Shown: positions 1 through 6,322 of the stretch, in pieces
How the letters are laid out: each line of letters begins with the position of its first letter
Position numbering within the stretch: the first letter of the stretch is position 1
From: DASWOJ01 sp964242415
Lineage (GTDB): Bacteria > Pseudomonadota > Alphaproteobacteria > Acetobacterales > Acetobacteraceae
Reading direction: 5' to 3'
Assembly: GCA_964242415.1 (NCBI GenBank)
Contig: CAXTAT010000032.1
Span: forward strand, 1-61,309
Length of the DNA stretch: 61,309 nucleotides
Program-made: the position numbers and the translations under genes
Notes under the pieces: generated by a model
Told to the model about the DNA's origin: nothing
Seen by the model: the letters and a program-made list of their open reading frames with translations, nothing else
Database searches by the model: none

Positions 1-154
1 TCGCCGCACTCGCCGCTTGATGGCCGACTTCGCCAACAGGGTCCGGTCGTTTGACAGTGTGGCACACACCCATAATGCAGGTTCATGATGGACCTTCATT
101 GCCGGGTTTTTCGGAAGGCTGCCGTCCAGCGCACGATTAAGGGAGACTGGTTGT

Positions 155-649
155 CTAGGTCCGAGCCGATCCCGGAACGGTCTTTGACGCGATGTCGCGC
201 GCAAAACCTCCAGTCTCCTCGATTAGGTGCTGATGCACGAAGTGATTGCTCCTATTGAGCACACCTGCTGCGGTGGCCCAGCCCGGCGCATCGAAGCCGA
301 TCGTGCATTGCAGGGAAGATTTGGCGTCAGACCCTGGCAAGAGTTGCATGTCCCAATGCACCTTCATCTTGAACGGCACCGTGTGGAGCAGGAAACCCTC
401 GCTTGCCTCGGATACGAACGTCACATGCTTCGGCTGCGCCAGCCGTGTCTCGTAGTGTTGCACGATCAGGGTGCCGGCGATCTGCTCCAAGTTGATGATG
501 CCTGTCCGCTTTTCGGCACCGATGATCCCCATGGCGTGATGACCTTTGGCGCACGCCATGTATTCCTTGTCGGTCATCGCAAAAATCCAATCGGCAAGAT
601 TGAATGCGTCGCTGGTGACCGGAACCGGAACGGTGTGGGTGAACTCCAT
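155..649 (-). CDS. SRPBCC-like small protein of unknown function
   Basis: A 164-residue soluble protein with no signal peptide or membrane segment. The start at 649 (MEFTHTVPV) is chosen over an in-frame ATG 25 codons upstream because a GGAG sits about 10 nt before it and the extra residues look non-coding. The alternation of short strands and a C-terminal amphipathic helix (HFVHQHLIEETGGFARDI) recalls the START/SRPBCC ligand-binding fold, in which a long C-terminal helix closes a hydrophobic cavity. This is a fold-level impression, not a motif match. It lies upstream of and codirectional with nothing obvious; the EthD gene ends 222 bp away on the same strand. The gene looks real by codon bias, but the function is inferred weakly. 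Confidence 0.6.
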   Translation of the reverse strand: MEFTHTVPVPVTSDAFNLADWIFAMTDKEYMACAKGHHAMGIIGAEKRTGIINLEQIAGTLIVQHYETRLAQPKHVTFVSEASEGFLLHTVPFKMKVHWDMQLLPGSDAKSSLQCTIGFDAPGWATAAGVLNRSNHFVHQHLIEETGGFARDIASKTVPGSART

Positions 650-871
650 GGCACGCTCTCCGTCTGAATGGTTTGGTGAAGGGGTTGGGCTGGTTGACAG
701 TGCCCAGCAAACGATCGTTGCCATGCCCCACCCGGCTCAAGGGTGGAAAAGCGTGTCACGTCCAGGCGAAGGCGTGCGGGTTCTGCGCGCCGTGGAGTCG
801 GAGGGCATTCCAGCGATTTCAAACTTCTGTTTGGGCGTGAAGATCACAAGACATCATATATGACGCCTCTG

Positions 872-1231
872 TCAGCTTGTCTGGATGGTGTTGATGAGCA
901 CGCTCTCGGTGGACAGCACGAACTCGCAGGCGTGCAGGTCCAGGAACTGCGCCTCGTCCGGACGGATCGTTTCCATGTAGCTTTCGGAGGTGAAGACAGC
1001 CTCCAGCCCGGCCACGTCGTCGAACCAAAGCTCGGTGATGCCGTCGAACGTCACCGGCGGCAGGCCAGGAATGGAGGCCGCCACGGTGTGGCACTGAACG
1101 TAGCGCCGGACGTGCTGCCGCACGGCCGGCAACGCGCAGAACAATGGCGCGTGCCGCTCCCGGTGATAGGCGACGAACTCGTCGTGGGTCATCGACGGCT
1201 TGCGCCGCAGCAGGATGGTGAACTTGATCAT
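872..1231 (-). CDS. EthD-domain protein
   Basis: A 119-residue protein beginning MIKFTILLRRKPSM. It has the layout of the EthD / dimeric alpha-beta barrel family: an N-terminal strand, then MTHDEFVAYHRERHAPL (the typical helix followed by the conserved H..H region), later WFDDVAGLEAVFTSE and a terminal strand. The start at 1231 follows AGGAG at a good spacing; an ORF reading 20 codons further upstream crosses the regulatory region and is not used. EthD proteins often accompany degradative oxygenases, but their catalytic role is unsettled. The gene is divergent from the TetR gene at 1312, with only about 80 bp between them, so it is the most likely target of that repressor. Confidence 0.85.
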   Translation of the reverse strand: MIKFTILLRRKPSMTHDEFVAYHRERHAPLFCALPAVRQHVRRYVQCHTVAASIPGLPPVTFDGITELWFDDVAGLEAVFTSESYMETIRPDEAQFLDLHACEFVLSTESVLINTIQTS

Positions 1232-1258
1232 GGTGCTCTCCTGATCGGCCGACATGGA

Positions 1259-1287
1259 TTGGACAGCAGCGGCCAAATGCTTACAAT
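1259..1287 (+). promoter_or_regulatory. Probable promoter of the TetR gene
   Basis: TTGGAC (1259-1264) and TACAAT (1282-1287) are separated by exactly 17 bp. This is a close sigma-70 match directed at the TetR gene, with transcription expected around 1294 and a leader of under 20 nt. The -10 hexamer lies inside the first copy of the repeated GCTTACAATG motif, so bound repressor would block it. Confidence 0.6.
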
Positions 1288-1314
1288 GCACACATTGGAG
1301 TTCGGCTTACAATG
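1279..1314. promoter_or_regulatory. Candidate TetR operator between divergent genes
   Basis: GCTTACAATG occurs twice as a direct repeat (1279-1288 and 1305-1314) with start points 26 bp apart. The first copy also forms an inverted repeat CAATG-CACA-CATTG (1284-1297). The second copy runs into the ATG of the TetR gene. This arrangement between a TetR gene and a divergent gene is what an autoregulatory operator looks like. It is inferred from symmetry only. Confidence 0.55.
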
Positions 1315-1890
1315 TCAACATCGGCTGCCAGAGGCTATCACCATGGGGAGTTGCGGACGGCGCTGGTCGGCGCGGCGCTCGACCTGCTGGCGGAGGATGG
1401 CGCGGATGCGGTTTCGCTGCGCGCCGTTGCGCGCCGTGCCGGCGTGTCCGCCATGGCTCCTTACCGGCACTACCCGGACAAGGAGGCGCTCCTGGCAGCA
1501 GTTGCGGTGCAGGGCTTCGACGGCCTGCGCGGCGTGCTGCGCGCCGCCGACGACGCGGCCCCGGCAGGTCAGGCCCTCGTGGAACAGGCCGTGGCCTATG
1601 TGCGCTATGCGCTGGAGAACCCGGCCCTGTTCCGGCTCATGTTCGGCCCCAAGCGTCTTGGCACGCATCCGGAGCTGACGGCGGCCGGCGAGGCCGCCTA
1701 TGCCGTGCTGGCTGCAAGGGTCGCAGCGGAGGCGCTGGCCAACGCCGACCGGGACGCCCGCGCGCTGGGCTGCTGGTCGCTGGTGCACGGCTTGGCGTCG
1801 CTGTTCCTGGACGGCCGGATCAGCGACAAGACGGCGGCACCGGATGGCGAGATCACCCGTCGCGTCGCGGAGGCCATGATGGGGGGTTGA
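1312..1890 (+). CDS. TetR/AcrR-family transcriptional regulator
   Basis: A 192-residue regulator. The N-terminal region (about 10-60) is a TetR helix-turn-helix: LVGAALDLLAEDGADAVSLR, AVARRAGVSAMAPYRHYPDK, EALLAAV, including the characteristic Y-R-H-Y-P-D-K recognition-helix end. The remaining residues are an all-helical ligand-binding and dimerisation domain (VAYVRYALENPALFRLMFGP...), resembling the WHG/TetR_C_33 type. It probably represses itself and the divergent EthD gene through the repeats at 1279-1314. The ligand is unknown. The gene ends 227 bp before the convergent SDR gene; that gap shows nothing recognisable. Confidence 0.9.
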   Translation: MSTSAARGYHHGELRTALVGAALDLLAEDGADAVSLRAVARRAGVSAMAPYRHYPDKEALLAAVAVQGFDGLRGVLRAADDAAPAGQALVEQAVAYVRYALENPALFRLMFGPKRLGTHPELTAAGEAAYAVLAARVAAEALANADRDARALGCWSLVHGLASLFLDGRISDKTAAPDGEITRRVAEAMMGG

Positions 1891-2117
1891 GCAAGGTATT
1901 CAGGCTGGTCGATGTCGGTGCCGCACAGCGTGCCTGTCTGCCAAACCAAAGCCCAGGCGGGCGATCCCGAACTGTCCGCCAACCCTGGCAATCGATGAGA
2001 AAGCGGACACGATGATTGCCGGACGGGGAAACGGACAGGCATCCGTATCCCAAATTCCTGGGCTGGGCGCCGGAAAAGGCTTGCGATGGTGCTTCGACCA
2101 ACCCCTGCCCGACTTCC

Positions 2118-2792
2118 TTAAAACCGCTCCACCCAAGGCCGCACCGCCACCTCATCCGTCCAGCACGACCGCGGCTGCGCCAGCAGGTCCAGCATCGTGC
2201 GCGCGATGGCGTCCGGGTCCAGCAGGCTGTCCGGCTTGTCCGCCGGCACCGGGCGCCCCGCGGCGCGGATGCCGCCATCCACCACGACGTGCACGACGTG
2301 GATGCCCTGCGGGTGCAGCTCCCGCGCCATGCTCTGCGCCAGGCCGCGCAGCGCGAACTTGCCCATGGCGAACGGCGCCGACCCGGCAAACCCCTTCACC
2401 CCCGCCGACGCCCCGGTCAGGAAGATCGCCCCCCGCCCCGCCGCCAGCATCCCCCGCGCGGCCTGCTGCGCCACCAGGAACGCGCCGAATGCGGTCACTG
2501 CCAGGCTGCGCGCCACCTCGGCCGGGTCCAGTTCCACCAGGGGGCCGCGGACGCGGTAGCTCGGGTTGTACAGCACCACCTCCGGCGACCCCACCGCCGC
2601 GAACAGCGCCGCGACCGAGGCCGGGTCCGCGGCGTCGCAGGCGTGCAGGCTGGCCCCGGTCTCGTCCGCAAGCTCCTGCAGCTTGTCCGTCCGCCGGGCG
2701 GCCAGCGCCACCTGGTGCCCCATCTGCGCCAGGCCGCGCGCGAAGCTGGCCGACAGGCCCGGCCCGGCCCCGACCACCAGCGCCAAGCTCAT
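2118..2792 (-). CDS. Atypical short-chain dehydrogenase/reductase lacking the catalytic Tyr
   Basis: A 224-residue Rossmann-fold protein. The dinucleotide loop reads GAGPGLS (8-14) instead of the classical TGxxxGIG. The segment that normally carries YxxxK reads FAMGK (141-145), so Lys is kept but the Tyr is Phe; GAS at 128-130 may hold the usual Ser. Such variants form a recognised subgroup of SDR-like proteins with uncertain activity. Translation starts at 2792 with ATG overlapping the stop of a 5-codon mini-ORF (ATGA), the last of a tandem array leading back to the hydratase gene at 2831. The two genes therefore form an operon with unusual coupling. The substrate is unknown. Confidence 0.85.
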   Translation of the reverse strand: MSLALVVGAGPGLSASFARGLAQMGHQVALAARRTDKLQELADETGASLHACDAADPASVAALFAAVGSPEVVLYNPSYRVRGPLVELDPAEVARSLAVTAFGAFLVAQQAARGMLAAGRGAIFLTGASAGVKGFAGSAPFAMGKFALRGLAQSMARELHPQGIHVVHVVVDGGIRAAGRPVPADKPDSLLDPDAIARTMLDLLAQPRSCWTDEVAVRPWVERF

Positions 2793-2858
2793 GTCCCAGT
2801 CCTCATGTCCCAGTCCTCATGTTCCAGTCCTCATGTTCCGGTTCTCATGTTCCGGTTC
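2789..2858 (-). repeat. 14-bp tandem repeat forming a chain of overlapping mini-ORFs
   Basis: Five consecutive 14-bp units. On the minus strand the unit is GGACTGGGACATGA in the two copies nearest the SDR gene (2789-2816), with one or more substitutions in the others. Each unit contains a GAGGA-like ribosome site and ATGA. Reading on the minus strand, the hydratase stop (2831-2833) overlaps an ATG that opens ATG-AGG-ACT-GGR-ACA-TGA (MRTGT stop). That mini-ORF is followed by two more, each overlapping by ATGA, and the last stop overlaps the SDR start at 2792. The two units proximal to the hydratase encode its last residues. Confidence 0.9.
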
Positions 2859-3631
2859 TCATGCGCCGATCCCGATGCCTCGAACCGCACCGCGGCCGCC
2901 CCGGCATGGGTGAACACGATGCGTGCCTCGCCACCCGGCGGCACCGCGTCCTTGCCGGTCCACGATCCCGTCGTCACGAACTGCCCGGCCCGCAAGCCCC
3001 CCGCCGCACGAGCGCCCTCGTTCGCCATCCAGACCACCAGGCGCAGCATGTCGCCGGCCGGGTTGGCGACGCCCCGCTTCACCTCGGCGCCATCCACCAG
3101 CAGGCGCACCGCCTCCGCCCCAAGGTCGATGCCCTGCCAGTCCGGGATGGGGTCGCCGACCACCAGGCCGCCGTGCGACAGGCTGTCCGCCAGGGCGGAC
3201 AGCCTGTCCACCCCGTCCACATCGACATAGCGGCTTTGCAGCACCTCGATCGCAGGATGGGCAGAGCCGATGGCGGCCAGCACCTCCGCCCGGGAATACG
3301 GCGTCGCCCGCGGCGGCAGGTCGTGGGCGATCCGCACGGCGATCTCGGCCTCGACGACGCGATCCTGGCTGGCGGCCGCCGAAACCTGCCCGGGGCTGCG
3401 CTGCACGCCGGCTGCCGGCAGGGGGGCGCAGGTTACCGGACCATCCGGGCCGGGGGAGCCCACCTTCCAGCCGCCGACCTCGCCGCCCAGCTCCGCCATG
3501 ATGGCGCGCTGGATCAGGTAGGCCTGCTCCTCGGTCTTTGGGCGCATCACCTCCGGCAAGCTGTGCAGCCGCTGGCTGGGATCGCGCCGGGCGCTGAGCA
3601 GCAGGCGGGCAGCGTCGTGGTGGCGGTCCAT
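2831..3631 (-). CDS. 2-keto-4-pentenoate hydratase-like protein (MhpD/FAH family)
   Basis: A 266-residue enzyme of the fumarylacetoacetate-hydrolase-like fold. Family features: an N-terminal helical part (AARLLLSARRDPSQRLHSLP), then EEQAYLIQRAIMAELGGEVGGWKVG, the acidic metal-site segment VVEAEIAVRIAHDLP, and HPAIEVLQSRY. Relatives add water to 2-oxopent-4-enoates in meta-cleavage pathways for aromatic compounds, or act as decarboxylases. Start 3631 (MDRHHDAARL) follows GAGGA and replaces a longer reading with no ribosome site. The C-terminus is odd: the final ten or so residues (HENRNMRTGT) come from the 14-bp tandem repeat. The gene is divergent from the MaoC gene (98 bp apart) and is followed by the SDR gene. 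The exact substrate is not deducible. Confidence 0.82.
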   Translation of the reverse strand: MDRHHDAARLLLSARRDPSQRLHSLPEVMRPKTEEQAYLIQRAIMAELGGEVGGWKVGSPGPDGPVTCAPLPAAGVQRSPGQVSAAASQDRVVEAEIAVRIAHDLPPRATPYSRAEVLAAIGSAHPAIEVLQSRYVDVDGVDRLSALADSLSHGGLVVGDPIPDWQGIDLGAEAVRLLVDGAEVKRGVANPAGDMLRLVVWMANEGARAAGGLRAGQFVTTGSWTGKDAVPPGGEARIVFTHAGAAAVRFEASGSAHENRNMRTGT

Positions 3632-3729
3632 TCGGGCATCCTCGGCAGGCCAGTTCCAAGGGAACAGGCGGCCTTGACCTTCGCACCGCCGTACTGCCTT
3701 GTCCAACCAGGCACCCCGGAGGCAAGAGC

Positions 3730-4149
3730 ATGGATGGCATCGCGTTCGAGGACTTGCAGGTCGGGCAGACCGCCAGCGTCGGCAAGACCATCACCGACGC
3801 CGACATCCTGCTGTTCGCCGCCGTCAGCACCGACACCAACCCGGTGCACCTGAACGCCGAGGCCGCGGCGGCGTCGGTGTTCAAGGAACGGGTGGCGCAC
3901 GGCATGTTGTCCGCCGGGCTGATCAGCGCCGTGCTGGGCACCCAGCTGCCCGGCGCCGGCACGATCTACTTGGCGCAGACCCTCAACTTCCGCCGCCCTG
4001 TCCGCATCGGCGACACCGTCACCGCCACGGCGGAGGTCACGGCGCTCGACCCGGCGAAGAAGCGCGCCACGCTGCGGACCACCTGCACCGTTGCCGGCAA
4101 GGTCGTCATCGACGGCGAGGCCACCGTGCTGCCGCGCAGCCGGGCCTAG
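3730..4149 (+). CDS. MaoC-family (R)-specific enoyl-CoA hydratase
   Basis: A 139-residue single hot-dog domain. The hydratase-2 active-site motif is visible at DADILLFAAVSTDTNPVHLN (about 23-42), with the catalytic Asp and His of the D-x-NPxH signature, followed by VAHGMLSAGLISAVLG and the strand LNFRRPVRIGDTVTATAEV. Relatives such as PhaJ hydrate trans-2-enoyl-CoA to (R)-3-hydroxyacyl-CoA, linking beta-oxidation with polyhydroxyalkanoate or other pathways. It is divergent from the hydratase gene and ends three bases before ribF, so ribF may be read through from this promoter. No phasin or PHA synthase gene is nearby. Confidence 0.88.
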   Translation: MDGIAFEDLQVGQTASVGKTITDADILLFAAVSTDTNPVHLNAEAAAASVFKERVAHGMLSAGLISAVLGTQLPGAGTIYLAQTLNFRRPVRIGDTVTATAEVTALDPAKKRATLRTTCTVAGKVVIDGEATVLPRSRA

Positions 4150-4152
4150 CCG

Positions 4153-5103
4153 TTGGAGGTCGTCCGCACCTGGGAGGGCCTGCCGGACGCGCTGCGCGGC
4201 GCCTCGGTGGCGCTGGGCAACTTCGACGGGGTCCACCTGGGACATGCCCATGTGCTGCGTTGCGCGCACGGCGCCAGGCCCGACGCCAGGCTGGCGGTGC
4301 TGACGTTCGAGCCGCACCCGCGTGAGCTGTTCCGCCCCGAGGACCCGCCGTTCCGCCTGACGCTGCAGGCGGAGCGGGCGGCGGCGCTGGCGGCGCTGGG
4401 CGTGCAGGTGCTGTACGAGCTGCCGTTCGACGCCGCGTTCACGGCGCTGACCGCCGAGGAGTTCGTCGCCGACGTGCTGCACCGGGGCATTGGCGCGGCG
4501 CACCTGACCTGCGGCCCGGACTTCGCGTTCGGCCACCGCCGCGGCGGGGATGCGGGCTTCCTGGCATCCCGGGCGGAGGCGCTCGGCATCGGCCTGACCG
4601 TTGCCCCGGCGCTGGCAGAGGGCGGCGTGCCGGTCAGCTCGACCCGCATCCGCCGGCTGCTGCAGGACGGCTACCCCGAGCGGGCGGCGCTGGAGCTGGG
4701 CCGGCCCTGGGCGGTGCGCGGCCCCGTGACGCACGGCGACGCGCGGGGCCGCACCATTGGTTTTCCGACCGCCAACGTGCCGCTGGGCCGCCACCTGGAG
4801 CCGGCGCGTGGCGTGTATGCCATCACTGCCCGCCTGCCGGACGGCGGCCAGGTGCCGGGGGTCGCCAACATCGGTCGCCGCCCCACCGTGGCCGACGGCG
4901 CGATCAGCCGGGTTGAGGCGCACCTGTTCGACTGGTCCGGCGACCTGTACGGGCAGGAGGTCGCCATCGCGCTGCACACCTTTCTGCGGGCAGAGCGGAA
5001 GTTCGCGTCGTTCGATGACTTGCGGGAGCAGATTGCGGCAGACGCCAAGCAGGCGCGCGAGATCCTGGCTGCTCCCTCTCCCTCCGGGAGAGGGCCGGGG
5101 TGA
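4153..5103 (+). CDS. ribF: Bifunctional riboflavin kinase/FAD synthetase
   Basis: A 316-residue protein that phosphorylates riboflavin to FMN and adenylylates FMN to FAD. The N-terminal FAD synthetase domain has GNFDGVHLGH (22-31), the nucleotidyltransferase signature, and SSTRIRRLL. The C-terminal riboflavin kinase domain has GFPTAN (203-208), NIGRRPTV and VEAHLFDWSGDLYGQ. Translation starts with TTG three bases after the MaoC stop. The C-terminus is unusual: the last residues (PSPSGRGPG) and the TGA stop lie inside a REP-like repeat (5071-5106), so the element replaced the original 3' end of the gene. Function is unlikely to suffer because the domain ends before this tail. Confidence 0.95.
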   Translation: MEVVRTWEGLPDALRGASVALGNFDGVHLGHAHVLRCAHGARPDARLAVLTFEPHPRELFRPEDPPFRLTLQAERAAALAALGVQVLYELPFDAAFTALTAEEFVADVLHRGIGAAHLTCGPDFAFGHRRGGDAGFLASRAEALGIGLTVAPALAEGGVPVSSTRIRRLLQDGYPERAALELGRPWAVRGPVTHGDARGRTIGFPTANVPLGRHLEPARGVYAITARLPDGGQVPGVANIGRRPTVADGAISRVEAHLFDWSGDLYGQEVAIALHTFLRAERKFASFDDLREQIAADAKQAREILAAPSPSGRGPG

Positions 5104-5215
5104 GGGAGGCTGGGCGGACCGATCCTGCTTGATACGAAGCCGATCCGCTCTCAATGCGGCGAATTAGGCCCTTGCCGCCTCTCTCACCCCGGCCCTCTCC
5201 CGGAGGGAGAGGGGG
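5071..5215. repeat. Paired REP-like inverted element (copy 1)
   Basis: Left arm 5071-5106 and right arm 5178-5215 are inverted copies, separated by a 71-nt loop. Each arm has a palindromic core CTCTCCCTCCGGGAGAG followed inward by GGCCGGGGTGAGGG. It lies between the convergent genes ribF and bamF and could form a very large hairpin on either transcript. The left arm encodes the end of RibF. Confidence 0.9.
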
Positions 5216-5224
5216 AAGGCGAGG

Positions 5225-5773
5225 CTAGAACAGGCCGCTGAACAGACCCTGCTTCTTGCGCTGGATGATTGGCGTGTCCCCGGTCTCCGGCGACTGGCCC
5301 AACGCCGCGTTCTGCTGCAGCCGGGCGCTCTCGCGTTGCGCGTCCACCAGTGTGCCCGGCGGCGGCGGGCTGCGCCAGAACATCAGGCGGTCGGTCAGGC
5401 TGCGGCTGGGAGTGTCCAGCGCAGCCTCCGAATCGATGCGGTTGCGTATGTCGCCCGGCGCGGCGGGGCCTGCGGCGGCGACCAGCGCCTGCTGGCCCGC
5501 CGTGCGCGCGGCGACGGGACCGCCCAGCACGGTGTCCGGCGTCAGGGTGGCCTCGGCCTGCTGGGTCTGCGTCAGCTCCTGCGGGCGGACAGCGCCGGGG
5601 CGGGGCGGCCGCAGGGTGAAGTCCGGCGGCATCGACAGCGGCGCACGCGTCGTTACCGTGAACTCATCCGGCGCATCGCGCGACAGGCCGAAGGTACGGG
5701 TCAATTCGTCACCGCTGCACGCCGAGAGGCTGAGAACGGCTGGGATCACCAGAAGTCGCCAAGCTGCCATCAT
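5225..5773 (-). CDS. bamF: DUF3035 outer-membrane lipoprotein (BamF-type)
   Basis: A 182-residue lipoprotein. The signal peptide MMAAWRLLVIPAVLSLSACSG ends in a lipobox with the lipid-bearing Cys at 19. The rest is low in structure and proline-rich, with the DUF3035 pattern DEFTVTTRAPLSMPPDFTLRPPRPG and a basic C-terminus (RKKQGLFSGLF). DUF3035 proteins are the alphaproteobacterial BamF subunit of the beta-barrel assembly machine. Two adjacent ATGs (5773, 5770) are possible starts. It follows lspA by nine bases, which suits an lspA-bamF operon: the signal peptidase that matures lipoproteins next to one of its substrates. Confidence 0.85.
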   Translation of the reverse strand: MMAAWRLLVIPAVLSLSACSGDELTRTFGLSRDAPDEFTVTTRAPLSMPPDFTLRPPRPGAVRPQELTQTQQAEATLTPDTVLGGPVAARTAGQQALVAAAGPAAPGDIRNRIDSEAALDTPSRSLTDRLMFWRSPPPPGTLVDAQRESARLQQNAALGQSPETGDTPIIQRKKQGLFSGLF

Positions 5774-5782
5774 GGCCGGGTT

Positions 5783-6322
5783 TTACCGCCGAAGCCCCCG
5801 TGCCTGCAAGCGGGCCGCCTCGGCCGAAGGGCGCTTGGGCCACAGCCCGTCCAGCACCAGCACGCCGACCCCGCAGACGATGGCAGCGTCGGCGACGTTG
5901 AACACATACCAGGAGTGGCCAAACGCATGGGCGTGCAGGAAATCGACCACGGCGCCGAAACGCACCCGGTCAACGACGTTGCCGACCGCCCCGCCAGCGA
6001 TGGCGCCCAGCGACAGCGCGACGGGCAGGCTCTCCGCCCGGCGCAGCCACACTGCCAGCACGCCCACGACGGCGAGTGCTATCGCCGCCAGCAGCCACGG
6101 CCCCCAGGCCCCGGACTGGTGGAACAGCCCGAAGGTGACGCCCTGGTTCCACACCATCGTCAGGCTGAGCACCGGCAGCACCCGGACCTGCCCACGCACC
6201 GGCAGGTTCAGCACATGCAGCACCCACCACTTGCTGCCCTGGTCCGCCAGCAGCACCAGCAACGCCGCCAGCACGCCCCAGCGTACCCGGGTGTCCATCG
6301 GGGCTTTCATCGGGGCGCTCAT
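5783..6322 (-). CDS. lspA: Lipoprotein signal peptidase II
   Basis: A 179-residue inner-membrane aspartyl protease that cleaves prolipoprotein signal peptides. Four membrane helices are apparent (about 14-28, 73-92, 101-117 and 139-160). The catalytic pair is in GNVVDRVRFGAVVDF (Asp127) and FNVADAAI (Asp145). The start at 6322 (MSAPMKAPMDTRVRWG) overlaps the ileS stop by ATGA, so translation is coupled. ileS-lspA is a widely conserved pair. An in-frame reading extends far upstream inside ileS but is antisense-like basic sequence and is discarded. Confidence 0.95.
   Translation of the reverse strand: MSAPMKAPMDTRVRWGVLAALLVLLADQGSKWWVLHVLNLPVRGQVRVLPVLSLTMVWNQGVTFGLFHQSGAWGPWLLAAIALAVVGVLAVWLRRAESLPVALSLGAIAGGAVGNVVDRVRFGAVVDFLHAHAFGHSWYVFNVADAAIVCGVGVLVLDGLWPKRPSAEAARLQARGLRR

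Noticed and set aside
1..154. Possible 3' end of a gene entering from the left edge
   Set aside because: Several frames are open for 17-36 codons, but none can be matched to a family or favoured by composition.
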